Positions 1 to 8,162 of a stretch of 64,000 bases of DNA are shown here, piece by piece; positions within the stretch are counted from its first letter, which is position 1, and every line of letters starts with the position of its first letter. Source of the stretch: Luteococcus sp048595755 (GTDB taxonomy: Bacteria > Actinomycetota > Actinomycetes > Propionibacteriales > Propionibacteriaceae); NCBI RefSeq assembly GCF_048595755.1, contig NZ_CP184360.1, forward strand, positions 434,001 to 498,000. Direction: 5' to 3'. A program made the position numbers and the translations under genes. The notes beneath the pieces are model-generated. The model was not told the origin of the DNA. It searched no databases and saw only the letters and a list, made by a program, of their open reading frames with translations.

Positions 1-332
1 TGACCGGACGCCAGGCCGAGAGCGCGTTGCTGGAGTCGGGCGTGGTCACCAACCGCAACTCGATCCCGAATGACCCGAACGGCGCCTGGTACACCTCGGG
101 CGTGCGGATCGGCACCCCGGCCCTGACCAGCCGTGGCTTCGGCGCCGACGAGTTCGACCGGGTGGCCGAGCTGATCGTCGACGTGCTGAAGAACACCACC
201 CCGGTCACGGCCAGCACCGGCAAGCCGGGCAAGGCCAAGTACACCCTGGCCGACGGCGTCGCCGAGCGCACCAAGGACGCCTCGGCCGAGCTGCTGGGCA
301 AGTTCCCGCTCTACCCCGGTCTGGAGCTCTGA
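1..332 (+). CDS. glyA: Serine hydroxymethyltransferase, C-terminal part
   Basis: This is the 3' end of glyA; the gene starts before the window. GlyA is the cytosolic PLP enzyme that interconverts serine and glycine and supplies 5,10-methylene-tetrahydrofolate. The visible reading frame begins at base 3. The block NSIPNDPNGAWYTSGVRIGT followed by PALTSRGFG is the highly conserved C-terminal part of the family and carries the arginine of the R-I-G-T segment near the substrate carboxylate. The protein ends normally at FPLYPGLEL and is followed by a strong hairpin terminator. The N-terminal domain with the PLP lysine lies outside the window. Confidence 0.93.
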   Translation, partial: TGRQAESALLESGVVTNRNSIPNDPNGAWYTSGVRIGTPALTSRGFGADEFDRVAELIVDVLKNTTPVTASTGKPGKAKYTLADGVAERTKDASAELLGKFPLYPGLEL

Positions 333-350
333 GCCCCACTCCCGGACCGC

Positions 351-387
351 CCGTGGCTGTCTCCTCTGGCCGAGGAGGCAGCCACGG
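351..387. terminator. Bidirectional hairpin terminator between glyA and the DUF2207 gene
   Basis: Arms 351-366 and 372-387 pair over 16 bp with one G-U position and a 5-nt loop (TGGCC). The two flanking genes converge here, so the hairpin can serve both. Confidence 0.75.
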
Positions 388-408
388 TTGCGTTGTGGGC
401 GGGGCCGC

Positions 409-2172
409 TCAGCGTCCGAAGAGCTTGCCCTGCACGGTGACGATGAAGGACTCCAGCGACTCGGGCAGGTCCTGCAGGTGCCAGTCGCCGGGCGCGTGGT
501 ACCAGGCCAGGTCATGCGGATCCGGGGTCGCGTCGTCGTCGGCCGCGACGATCGCCCGGATCCAGCGTTCCCGGCCGCCCAGCACCACGGTGTAGGGCAG
601 GATCTGCGACAGCTCCTCCAGCTCACGGCCGGCCGGCAGGTTCGTGGTCGGCTGGGTCTGCAACTGCCCGGCCAGTGCCGAGAGACCTGCCAGCAGCGCG
701 GTGCCCTCGGTGGTGCGTCGCGGCATCTGCTGGCCGATCAGCAGGGCGCCCAGCGCCAGCGCCGTCAGCGCAAAGCCCACCAGGCCGAAGGTGGTGAAGA
801 CCACCAGCAGCACGGTGGCGATGATCGCCACGGCCAGCGCGGACCAGCCCAGCACCGTCCACCGGTTGCGGGTCTGGTCGGGGTTGCGGTCGAACCAGCC
901 GCGCTGCACCACGTCGGCATAGAGCTCGTCCTGCACCTGTTCCACCACCGGGTTGATGGCCTCGGTGATCTGCGAGACCTGGGCTGGGCGATGGTCGGCC
1001 GGGGCCACCGCATCGCGCAGCCGCTGCTCGAAGGGGCGCAGTTCGCCCCGGCCACCCTCGAGACGCTCGAAGGTCCAGTCGAGCGGCTTGTGCGGTGCGT
1101 CGGGCAGCTCGATGATCCGCAGCCAGCCGCGCACGGCCAGGTCGAGCAGCGTCGCAGTGATGTCGACCGGGTCGACGTGCTCGTCGGCCACCGTGCCGAC
1201 ATGCCCGGGGCGCACGTCGTGCAGCACCGTGAACTCGCTCTCCCCCGCCCCGACGGGACGGAACTCCGCCACCGGCGTGACGCGACCGCCATGGGCCACG
1301 TCGCGGCCGGTGCGGCGGTGCAGCAACCAGAGCAGCGCTCCGCCCAGCAGCAGCGGAAGCAGCGAGGCCAGCAGCGTGTTGCGGTTGACGCTGAAGGCCC
1401 GATCGAGCGACCAGTGGTGCTTCACGGTCTCATTCGGCTGCACCAGGCTGCTGGGCAGCGCGAAACCCACCTGCACCACGTCTCCGGCCGCCCGCGGGCC
1501 GTCGGTGAAGCTGGGCTGGGGAGACTCGTGGGTGCCCCCGCCGAAGGTGCTGCAGGGGCTGAGCAGGCCGGGGGCACCGGACTCGCAGGTGACGAAGCTG
1601 ATGGTGCCGGGGGTGTTGATGGTGCCGCTGACCTGCCGCACCGGCACCGACCATCCCTGCAGGAAGTCCCATTGCACCTCGGTGCGCGGGCGCTGGCCCT
1701 GCGCGGCAGGGCTCTGGTGCGCCGCCCCCACCACGGTGTAGGAGATGGTCACCTCGCTCTGCCCGGCCGCCTCCGGCACCCGAACCCGGGTCTGCGCGTC
1801 GCCCTGGTCCAGCTGCGGGGTCACCTGCTTGGCCCCCACCTTGGCGCTGACCTCATCCACCTGGTGCTCGTAGTAGGCGCCGTCGTCAGCGTCGGTACGG
1901 GTCTGGATGGTCTGCGTCAGGTCCTTCGGCGCGCCGTCGGGAAAGTCCAGGGTCTGGTTGACGGTGATGCTGCCGTCGGCCGCCACGACGGCCTCCACCC
2001 GGGCATTGGCATCGCTGCCCTCGGCCTTGGCCGAAGCTGCCTGCGGCCCGACGGTCAGCACCAGCGCGGCAAGGCCGAGTGCCGCGACGCGCTGCACGCC
2101 GTGGCCGGGGCGTCGCAGGCGCGTGATGCCTCCCGGCTCGACGCTGGGGGTGGTGGACTCGCGCAGGGGCAC
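409..2172 (-). CDS. DUF2207 domain membrane protein, 587 aa
   Basis: A predicted membrane protein of the DUF2207 family, whose function is unknown. I place the start at GTG 2172, because an AAAGG motif lies 8 nt upstream and a signal sequence follows at once (residues 25-48, ending AASA); the longer open frame has no credible leader. An extracytoplasmic domain (about 49-260) is followed by a membrane segment (266-285), a cytosolic winged-helix-like part containing DPVDITATLLDLAVRGWL (typical of DUF2207), then two membrane helices (440-480) and a C-terminal tail. It is transcribed alone, divergent from the VanZ-like gene and convergent with glyA. Family assignment is firm; role unknown. Confidence 0.85.
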   Translation of the reverse strand: MPLRESTTPSVEPGGITRLRRPGHGVQRVAALGLAALVLTVGPQAASAKAEGSDANARVEAVVAADGSITVNQTLDFPDGAPKDLTQTIQTRTDADDGAYYEHQVDEVSAKVGAKQVTPQLDQGDAQTRVRVPEAAGQSEVTISYTVVGAAHQSPAAQGQRPRTEVQWDFLQGWSVPVRQVSGTINTPGTISFVTCESGAPGLLSPCSTFGGGTHESPQPSFTDGPRAAGDVVQVGFALPSSLVQPNETVKHHWSLDRAFSVNRNTLLASLLPLLLGGALLWLLHRRTGRDVAHGGRVTPVAEFRPVGAGESEFTVLHDVRPGHVGTVADEHVDPVDITATLLDLAVRGWLRIIELPDAPHKPLDWTFERLEGGRGELRPFEQRLRDAVAPADHRPAQVSQITEAINPVVEQVQDELYADVVQRGWFDRNPDQTRNRWTVLGWSALAVAIIATVLLVVFTTFGLVGFALTALALGALLIGQQMPRRTTEGTALLAGLSALAGQLQTQPTTNLPAGRELEELSQILPYTVVLGGRERWIRAIVAADDDATPDPHDLAWYHAPGDWHLQDLPESLESFIVTVQGKLFGR

Positions 2173-2323
2173 GGCAGTGGCCTTTCTGTCCGGGAGCTGA
2201 CCCACCAAGCTTGGCACAGTCCCGCCTCCCGGCACCCGCCCCGCGAGCCCACCAGTCCCTGCTCTGGGCGAACAATCGGCGCGTGCGTCGTCGTCGGGGC
2301 TGCCGACTTGCCACACTTGCCCG

Positions 2324-3445
2324 GTGCTGCAGAATGCCATCAACTCGCTGGTCGCGGGAGATCTCCTCTCGCTGGTGCTGTTCATTCCCATCGTGATCTG
2401 GCAGTACCGCCGTTATGGCGAGATCGCCGAGGTGCGACTGGGGCTGCTGTGCGCGCTGCTGGTCTACTGCTCGGCTCTGGTGGCCTACACCATGTTCCCG
2501 CTGCCCGCCCCGGGCACGTTGACCGATGCGTGGTGCGCCCGCCGGGTCAGCCTCAATCCCGACCCGCTCGACGGGGTCCGACGGGTGCGGGCGGCCACCC
2601 AGGGGCTCACCGCCCGGCAGGCGCTGATGGACCAGACCGTGCTGGAGATCGTGTTCAACGTGGCGCTCTTCGTCCCCTTGGGCTGGTTCGGGCGCCGGGT
2701 GCTGGAGTGGCGGGTAGCGACCACCGCGCTGGTGGGGCTGGGGGTCTCGCTGCTGATCGAGGTGACCCAGTTCACCGGTGTCTACGGCATCTTCCGCTGC
2801 GCCTACCGGATGGCCGACGCGGTCGACCTGGTGACCAACACCACGGGCACGCTGGTGGGCATCGCGCTGGCGATGGCCTTCCCACGTCTGTTCCCCACCA
2901 GCGACCAGCTGGAGGCCGATGCCGACCGCGCCAGAGAGGTGGACAAGGGGCGTCGCTGGCTGGGCATGGTGCTGGATGCCGTGTACTACCTCGTCGCGCT
3001 GGCCGTGGGCGGCTTCGCGCTGGCCGTGCTCTTCCACACCCTGGGGTGGGCCTCCCGCAGCAACCCGGCTCCCGTCTTCAACGCGGTGATGTGGCTTGCC
3101 AATGGCCTGGCGCTGGCCTTCGCCCTGGTCTCCTTCACCGGCGACGGGTCGTCGATGGGTCAGCGCACCACCTATCTGCGCCCGATGCCGGCCCCCGGCA
3201 TGGATCGCGCCGACCGATGGCGACGACTGGTGCGCCCCTTCGCGACCCTGGTGCCGGTGGCCGTGCTGGTCTTCGGTCAACCCACCCTGGTGGGTCGAGT
3301 GGTTGGCCTGGTGTGGGCGCTGGTTGCCGCCGGGTGGATCCTGTTCTCCCGGCGTGGTCTGAGCGGCACCGTGGCGGGTCTGGACTACGTCGACAGCCGC
3401 GGGGCGCGGGCCAGCCGGGCTGAAACTGTCGGACGCGCGGGTTAG
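2324..3445 (+). CDS. VanZ-like membrane protein, 373 aa
   Basis: A multi-pass membrane protein of the VanZ family. The VanZ core is recognisable: an Asn and Phe-rich segment (VFNVALFVPLGWFGRR), then a helix ending in IEVTQFTG and a conserved R-x-x-D-x-x-D-x-x-x-N-x-x-G pattern (RMADAVDLVTNTTG). Further helices follow, and the C-terminus is basic. VanZ is known for low-level teicoplanin resistance in enterococci, but most homologues are uncharacterised, so resistance should not be assumed. The start is GTG 2324; no ribosome binding site is visible before it. The next gene begins only a few bases downstream. Confidence 0.8.
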   Translation: MLQNAINSLVAGDLLSLVLFIPIVIWQYRRYGEIAEVRLGLLCALLVYCSALVAYTMFPLPAPGTLTDAWCARRVSLNPDPLDGVRRVRAATQGLTARQALMDQTVLEIVFNVALFVPLGWFGRRVLEWRVATTALVGLGVSLLIEVTQFTGVYGIFRCAYRMADAVDLVTNTTGTLVGIALAMAFPRLFPTSDQLEADADRAREVDKGRRWLGMVLDAVYYLVALAVGGFALAVLFHTLGWASRSNPAPVFNAVMWLANGLALAFALVSFTGDGSSMGQRTTYLRPMPAPGMDRADRWRRLVRPFATLVPVAVLVFGQPTLVGRVVGLVWALVAAGWILFSRRGLSGTVAGLDYVDSRGARASRAETVGRAG

Positions 3446-3448
3446 TCT
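3443..3448 (+). promoter_or_regulatory. -10 element TAGTCT for the metallopeptidase gene
   Basis: TAGTCT ends 7 nt before GTG 3456, the spacing expected for a leaderless transcript. It lies 1 nt before ATG 3450, which could not be transcribed from this promoter. Confidence 0.45.
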
Positions 3449-3449
3449 C

Positions 3450-4670
3450 ATGGGCGTGACGCAGAATCCGTGGGGCAATCGACAGGCCAATCCCTGGGGT
3501 CCGCCGCAGGGCAGCCCGTGGGGCCCGCCCACCGTGCAGTCACGCCGGAATCCCTACGCACGGCCGCAGCAGACGCCCTACCCCAACCCCTATGCCCCGG
3601 GCAGTGGTCAGGTGGTCTTCGGCGGACGCCCACCGCAGCGTCCCCGTCGCAATCCTTTCGCCACCCTGTTGAAGGCCCTGATCCTGCTGGCGGTGCTCGG
3701 CTTTCTCGGCCTGGTCGCGCTGGGCTGGCTGCTCAGTCAGGTGGTCAGCACCATCGAACTGCCCGAGCCCACCCAGGCCCCCACGCTCAGCCAACCCTCC
3801 GCCCAGCCGTCGCTGCCCGAGCGGAGCGAGACCGGCGGCCCCAGGCCGTCGCCCGAGGCGGGCAACTACCAGAACGACGGTTACGTGGTGCCTCCAGTGG
3901 ACCGCAATCCCCCGGGGCTGCCCGAGCCGGAGACCTATGAGAAGGCCACCGACCTGCTCAAGGCCAATCCCCTCTACGACTCCGACATCCCGAGCCCGGT
4001 GCGCTGCGAGATGGCCGAGATCGACGTGGATCGTGCCTCGCGCAGTGAACTGACCGAGCACCTCAACCAGATGATGGGGTGTCTGATGCGGGTCTGGGAC
4101 GAGCCGTTGCAGCAGGCCGGTTTCCAGGCGGTACGTCCCAGCGTGACGGTCTATTCGAACCCCGTCACCACCAAGTGCGGCAAGCTGCCGATGCAGAACG
4201 CGGTCTACTGCGGCGCTGACCAGCAGGTGTACTACGCGCAGGACCTGCCCCGGGTGATTCCCCGGGAGCTGCGCGATTCCCGCTTCATCACCGAGAGCGT
4301 CGTGGCCCATGAATTCGGTCATGCGGTGCAGGCCCGAAGCGCGATCCTGGTCTCGGAGCTAGCCTGGGAGGAGAAGTCCAACAAGTCGACGGCACTGCAG
4401 CTGAGTCGCCGGCTGGAGGTGCAGGCCGACTGCATGGCCGGCATGTTCTTGGGCTCCATCCAGCAGTCCACCGACATGACCGACGAGGAACTGCAGAATG
4501 TCGGCAAGCTCTTCTATTCCATCGGTGACGACGTGCTGACCGGCCGAGCCGGCTACGAGGGCAACCACGGTTCCGGCCAGAGCCGTCTGGCCTGGACCAA
4601 CCGGGGGCTGCAGAGCACCTCGGTGGCCCGCTGCAACAGCTTCACCGCCCCCGCCGACGAGGTCCGCTGA
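3450..4670 (+). CDS. Membrane-anchored neutral zinc metallopeptidase (YpfJ-like), 406 aa
   Basis: A predicted extracytoplasmic zinc protease. The N-terminal ~70 residues are rich in Pro, Gln, Gly and Asn, followed by one membrane helix (about 75-95) and a low-complexity Pro/Ser linker. The catalytic domain carries HEFGH (zinc ligands and catalytic Glu) and, about 40 residues on, RRLEVQADCMAG, whose acidic residue is the likely third ligand, as in the YpfJ/putative neutral zinc metallopeptidase family. Start choice is open: ATG 3450 has no ribosome binding site, while GTG 3456 sits 7 nt after TAGTCT and would give a leaderless mRNA and a 404-residue protein. Substrate unknown. Confidence 0.8.
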   Translation: MGVTQNPWGNRQANPWGPPQGSPWGPPTVQSRRNPYARPQQTPYPNPYAPGSGQVVFGGRPPQRPRRNPFATLLKALILLAVLGFLGLVALGWLLSQVVSTIELPEPTQAPTLSQPSAQPSLPERSETGGPRPSPEAGNYQNDGYVVPPVDRNPPGLPEPETYEKATDLLKANPLYDSDIPSPVRCEMAEIDVDRASRSELTEHLNQMMGCLMRVWDEPLQQAGFQAVRPSVTVYSNPVTTKCGKLPMQNAVYCGADQQVYYAQDLPRVIPRELRDSRFITESVVAHEFGHAVQARSAILVSELAWEEKSNKSTALQLSRRLEVQADCMAGMFLGSIQQSTDMTDEELQNVGKLFYSIGDDVLTGRAGYEGNHGSGQSRLAWTNRGLQSTSVARCNSFTAPADEVR

Positions 4671-4681
4671 CTGGCGCCCAT

Positions 4682-4770
4682 TGGCCGAGCCCCTCGTTGC
4701 CCGCTGGCCGAGCCTGTCGAGGCCCGTTGGCCGAGCCTGTCGAGGCCCGTTGGCCGAGCCTGTCGAGGCC
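4682..4770. repeat. 23-bp tandem repeat, 3.9 copies, abutting the ispF stop
   Basis: Three near-exact units beginning TGGCCGAGCCTGTCGAGGCC (4705, 4728, 4751) and one degenerate unit (4682) run head to tail. Each unit can form a short hairpin. Related single copies lie at 24155-24178 and 37290-37404. All three sites are between converging genes. Confidence 0.85.
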
Positions 4771-5247
4771 TCAGCCCCGCTGCAGCAGTGCGGTGGCCAT
4801 CGCGGCCACGCCCTCACCACGGCCGGTGAGGCCCAGCCCGTCGGTGGTGGTGCCCGCCAGACTCACCGGGGCGCCCAGTGCCTCGGACATGACCTGCTCC
4901 GCTTCAGTACGACGGGCGGCCAAGCGGGGACGGTTGCCGATCACCTGGACGGCCACATTCCCGATCTCGTAGCCCGCCTCGCGCACCCGACGGGCGGTCT
5001 CGGTCAGGAAGGCGACACCGCTGGCACCTGCCCACTGGGGTTCCGAGGTGCCGTAGTTGCTGCCTAGATCTCCCAGCCCGGCAGCACTCAACAGGGCGTC
5101 GCAGATGGCGTGGCAGGCCACGTCTCCGTCGCTGTGGCCGGACAGGCCCCGTGGCTCGTCGGGGAAGTGCAGGCCGGCGCACCACATCTGCTCGCCCTCG
5201 ACGAGCTGGTGCACGTCGACGCCAATGCCGGTACGGAAGGGAATCAC
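4771..5247 (-). CDS. ispF: 2-C-methyl-D-erythritol 2,4-cyclodiphosphate synthase
   Basis: IspF performs the fifth step of the MEP isoprenoid pathway, cyclising CDP-methylerythritol 2-phosphate to the 2,4-cyclodiphosphate with loss of CMP. At 158 aa it has the usual family length. The zinc ligands are visible: Asp and His in GIGVDVHQL and His in SDGDVACHAICDALL. The C-terminal TTTDGLGLTGRGEGVAA block is the conserved substrate and trimer region. ATG 5247 overlaps the ispD stop by 4 nt (ATGA), so the two are translationally coupled. The stop directly abuts the 23-bp repeat array. Confidence 0.96.
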   Translation of the reverse strand: MIPFRTGIGVDVHQLVEGEQMWCAGLHFPDEPRGLSGHSDGDVACHAICDALLSAAGLGDLGSNYGTSEPQWAGASGVAFLTETARRVREAGYEIGNVAVQVIGNRPRLAARRTEAEQVMSEALGAPVSLAGTTTDGLGLTGRGEGVAAMATALLQRG

Positions 5248-5963
5248 GGGTTCTCCTGGAATGCATTTGCCGCCATCTGGCGGCGCTGGGTCGCGATGGC
5301 GTTCGCCACATGGATGTCGAAGGGCTCGGTGACCTTCATCGCCTCGCGTGCCCCGGCCACCAACAGCACCGGGTGCCCCGCTGCCTCACAGACCGCCGCA
5401 TCATCGGTCACCTCAAGACCTTGCAGGGCAGCCTGCTCATGACTCTCGCGCAGCGTGGCCAGGTCGAAACCCTGGGGTGTCTGCACCGCCACCAGTTCGG
5501 AACGGTCGACCACGTGCGACGAGACTCCCCTGGCCCGCCGAATGCTGTCGATCACTGGTACCACCGGGATCACACAGGCGGCCCCCTGCGCCACGGCCTC
5601 GTGCACGCTGCGGACCACGTCCACGGGCACGAAGGGTCGGGCCGCATCGTGCACCAACACGATGCCCTGTTCACCAGCGGCTGCCAACCCGTTGGCCACC
5701 GAATCCTGGCGGCGCGCACCGCCCACCACGATCTGCAGGGGCACGGAGACTCCCGCCAAGGCCGCCCGGAAGTCGTCGACGAGCGGGGCAGCCACCACCA
5801 CGACCACTCGCTGGCAGCCACCGGCCACCATCGCCTCGACCGACCAGCGCACCAAGGGGCGGCCGTCGATCTGCACCAGGGCCTTGGGGACCTCGCCCCC
5901 CAGCCGGGAACCAGAACCGGCCGCCACCACGAGGGCGACGACCGGTCGGTCAATCATCTGCAT
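5244..5963 (-). CDS. ispD: 2-C-methyl-D-erythritol 4-phosphate cytidylyltransferase
   Basis: IspD transfers CMP from CTP to methylerythritol 4-phosphate, the third step of the MEP pathway. The CTP-binding signature VVAAGSGSRLGGEVPKAL is near the N-terminus, and VHDAARPFV, TPQGFD and VTDDAAVCE follow in family order. The protein has 239 aa from ATG 5963; ATG 5957 is two codons further in and equally possible, since neither has a clear ribosome binding site. The gene lies 13 nt after carD and overlaps ispF by 4 nt. The carD-ispD-ispF order is the conserved actinobacterial arrangement. Confidence 0.95.
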   Translation of the reverse strand: MQMIDRPVVALVVAAGSGSRLGGEVPKALVQIDGRPLVRWSVEAMVAGGCQRVVVVVAAPLVDDFRAALAGVSVPLQIVVGGARRQDSVANGLAAAGEQGIVLVHDAARPFVPVDVVRSVHEAVAQGAACVIPVVPVIDSIRRARGVSSHVVDRSELVAVQTPQGFDLATLRESHEQAALQGLEVTDDAAVCEAAGHPVLLVAGAREAMKVTEPFDIHVANAIATQRRQMAANAFQENP

Positions 5964-5976
5964 ACCGGGGTACTGC

Positions 5977-6462
5977 TCAGGAGGCCAGGACTTCGTCGAG
6001 CATGACCTCGGCGCGGTCCTCCTCGACCTTCTCGGCCAGTGCCAGTTCGGAGACCAGGATCTGGCGCGCCTTGGCGAGCATCCGCTTCTCTCCGGCCGAC
6101 AGACCACGTTCCTTCTCACGGCGCCACAGGTCGCGCACGACCTCGGCCACCTTCATCACATTGCCGCTGTGCAGCTTCTCGAGGTTGGCCTTGTACCGGC
6201 GCGACCAGTTGGTCGGCTCCTCGGTGTGCGGAGCACGCAGCACGTCGAAGACCTTCTCGAGCCCGTCCTGGTCCACCACGTCACGGACACCAACCAGGTC
6301 GAGGTTGCACGCCGGCACCCTCACCACCAAGTCGTTCTGACCGATGATGCGCAGCACCAAGTACAGGCGGTCCTCGCCCTTGATCTTGCGGGTTTCAATG
6401 TCTTCGATGACAGCAGCCCCATGATTGGGGTACACCACCGTCTCACCGACCGTAAAAGTCAT
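5977..6462 (-). CDS. carD: CarD-family RNA polymerase-binding transcription regulator
   Basis: CarD binds the RNA polymerase beta subunit and stabilises open complexes at rRNA and many other promoters. The 161-aa protein has the N-terminal RNAP-interacting domain (FTVGETVVYPNHGAAVIEDI) and the helical C-terminal domain with the conserved Trp that contacts the promoter bubble (TNWSRRYKANLEKL). The start is ATG 6462, preceded by AAAGGGG; a longer frame upstream is ignored because it would run into the promoter. A -10 hexamer TAGAAT lies at 6491-6496 on this strand. First gene of carD-ispD-ispF. Confidence 0.95.
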   Translation of the reverse strand: MTFTVGETVVYPNHGAAVIEDIETRKIKGEDRLYLVLRIIGQNDLVVRVPACNLDLVGVRDVVDQDGLEKVFDVLRAPHTEEPTNWSRRYKANLEKLHSGNVMKVAEVVRDLWRREKERGLSAGEKRMLAKARQILVSELALAEKVEEDRAEVMLDEVLAS

Positions 6463-6490
6463 ATTCTCTGCTACCCCTTTCCCACAGGCC

Positions 6491-6496
6491 ATTCTA
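6491..6496 (-). promoter_or_regulatory. -10 element TAGAAT of the carD operon
   Basis: On the minus strand TAGAAT lies 28 nt upstream of the carD start codon, leaving room for the AAAGGGG ribosome binding site in the leader. No good -35 is visible. Confidence 0.55.
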
Positions 6497-6575
6497 GCAC
6501 GGGGCCAATTCACGCCGATTCGTATCGCTGCTAGTCACAGGCCAGTGGAAAGCGCTGCAGAACCTTGACAAGAAT

Positions 6576-6588
6576 GGCACAATGTGCC
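6576..6588. promoter_or_regulatory. 13-bp palindrome in the carD/lpqE intergenic region
   Basis: GGCACAATGTGCC is a perfect dyad 3 bp from a TTGACA hexamer. It could be a small operator for either divergent gene; no partner protein can be named. Confidence 0.35.
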
Positions 6589-6714
6589 GTGGGAGTCGTC
6601 TCGCAATGGTGGCGAGCGGCATCTGCACCCACCCCACCACATGGTCTGACGGGCGCCACGGACAGAAAGTGGCTAGTCTGATCGCATCCGGACACCGAAA
6701 AGGAACTTCTGACG

Positions 6715-7323
6715 ATGAGCATGCCTGCCAACGCCGCCCGACTTCGCCCCGTCGCCGTCGCCTCCGCCCTGGTGCTGGGCCTTGGAATGGCAGGGTGTGC
6801 GAACTACGAGACCATCGAGCCCTACCAGCCCGCGGCCGGCATCCAGACCGACGCCCCCGGCGTCAAGGTGCGCAACCTGATGGTGCTCAGCGAGGGCGAC
6901 TCGATGCAGCTGGCCGGCACGCTGATCGCCGACGCGGACGACAAGCTCGAGAAGATCGCCGGCACCGCGCTGAAGGCCAACTCCGACGAGGCAGGCCCGC
7001 TCACCGTGGCCTCCAAGACCATCGAGCTGCCCGCGGTGGAGCGCGTGAACCTGGCCGACGAGAACATCAAGGTCACCGGCGACGACGTGAAGCCCGGCGG
7101 CATGACCAAGCTCTCCCTCGACTTCGCCAAGGCCGGCTCCCTGGAGCTCACCGTGCCCGTCGTCGACGCCAAGTCCGCGGGCTTCGCCTCGGCCAGCAGC
7201 GAGGCGAGCAGCAGCCCCTCCGCAGAGGCCAGCGCTGCCCCGAGCGCGTCGGCCAGCGCCACTGCGAGCGAGTCGGCCAGTGCCGCTCCGAGCGCTTCCC
7301 CCAGCGCAACCCCCAGCCGCTGA
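6715..7323 (+). CDS. LpqE-like lipoprotein, 202 aa
   Basis: A predicted secreted lipoprotein. The signal peptide ends in a lipobox (GMAGC), after which the mature protein begins CANYETIEPYQPAAGI. The globular part (about 25-160) looks like a beta-sandwich, and the last 45 residues are a Ser/Ala/Pro-rich tail. It stands divergent from carD-ispD-ispF, the same context as lpqE in mycobacteria, which supports the family name more than sequence alone does. The start ATG 6715 follows AAGGA; TAGTCT at 6674-6679 is a likely -10. Function unknown. Confidence 0.8.
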   Translation: MSMPANAARLRPVAVASALVLGLGMAGCANYETIEPYQPAAGIQTDAPGVKVRNLMVLSEGDSMQLAGTLIADADDKLEKIAGTALKANSDEAGPLTVASKTIELPAVERVNLADENIKVTGDDVKPGGMTKLSLDFAKAGSLELTVPVVDAKSAGFASASSEASSSPSAEASAAPSASASATASESASAAPSASPSATPSR

Positions 7324-7391
7324 CCGGAGGCCCAGAAGCGCCCCAGCGGCTGCTCTCCCCGCTGTTCGTTCCGGTACGCAGCACAGAGCAG

Positions 7392-7426
7392 AAGAATCCC
7401 GCCACGAACTTCGTGGCGGGATTCTT
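7392..7426. terminator. Bidirectional terminator between lpqE-like gene and regX3
   Basis: A 17-bp perfect inverted repeat (AAGAATCCCGCCACGAA and its complement) with A/T-rich outer ends lies between two converging genes. Confidence 0.85.
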
Positions 7427-7481
7427 GCATCCAACTTCCTGAATCCAGTCTCCGGACTCCAGTCTCCTCGGTCCGGGGGGC

Positions 7482-8162
7482 TCAGCCCTCGAACTTGTAG
7501 CCCAGGCCGCGCACCGTCACCAACAGCCGAGGACTGGACGGGTCCTTCTCGATCTTGGCGCGCAGGCGCTTCACGTGCACGTCGAGGGTCTTGGTGTCCC
7601 CCACGTAGTCGGCGCCCCAGATCCGGTCGATCAGCTGCCCACGCGTCATCACCCGCCCGGAATTGCGCAGCAGGAGCTCGAGCAGTTCGAACTCCTTGAG
7701 CGCCAGCCGGATCGGCTCGTTGTCCACCGTCACTTCGTGCCGCTCGACGTCCATCCTCACCCCACCGGCCTCGATCAGTTCCGGGACCAGCTCGGATTCC
7801 TGGCCGCGACGCAAGACGGCACGGATTCGCGCCACCAGCTCACGATGACTGAAGGGCTTGGTGACGTAGTCGTCGGCGCCCAGCTCGAGCCCCACCACCT
7901 TGTCGATCTCCGCGTCGCGCGCCGTCACCATGATGATGGGCACATTGCTGCGGGTGCGCAGCTGGCGGCACACCTCGGTCCCGGGCATGCCGGGCATCAT
8001 CAGGTCGAGCAGCACCAGGTCGGCACCCATGCGCTCGAATTCGGCCAAGCCCTGCATGCCGTCGGCAGCTTCACTGACCTCGAAGCCCTCCTTGCGCAGC
8101 ATGTAGCCGGTCGCCTCGCGATAGGATTCCTCATCCTCGATGATCAACACGCGCGTCATCAT
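7482..8162 (-). CDS. regX3: Response regulator RegX3 (phosphate response)
   Basis: An OmpR/PhoB-type response regulator of 226 aa. The receiver domain has the acidic pair IIEDEE, the phospho-acceptor D53 (LVLLDLMMP) and the conserved Lys in YVTKPF. A winged-helix DNA-binding domain follows (about 130-225). It overlaps the senX3 stop by 4 nt (ATGA), so the two are made together. In actinobacteria SenX3-RegX3 activates phosphate-uptake genes on phosphate limitation. The neighbours phoU and gpmA match the known synteny, which makes the RegX3 assignment strong. Confidence 0.93.
   Translation of the reverse strand: MMTRVLIIEDEESYREATGYMLRKEGFEVSEAADGMQGLAEFERMGADLVLLDLMMPGMPGTEVCRQLRTRSNVPIIMVTARDAEIDKVVGLELGADDYVTKPFSHRELVARIRAVLRRGQESELVPELIEAGGVRMDVERHEVTVDNEPIRLALKEFELLELLLRNSGRVMTRGQLIDRIWGADYVGDTKTLDVHVKRLRAKIEKDPSSPRLLVTVRGLGYKFEG

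Noticed and set aside
388..3423. A 1,011-codon open frame on the plus strand across the DUF2207 gene
   Set aside because: It is antisense to a gene with clear domains; its Arg/His/Gln-rich composition is that of a GC-rich shadow frame.
2324..3445. VanZ-like gene as a glycopeptide-resistance determinant
   Set aside because: No other van genes are present; VanZ-domain proteins are common in actinobacteria without resistance.
4682..4770. Tandem repeat as a possible attachment site or origin iterons
   Set aside because: Same element recurs in other convergent gaps, and no integrase or replication gene is near.
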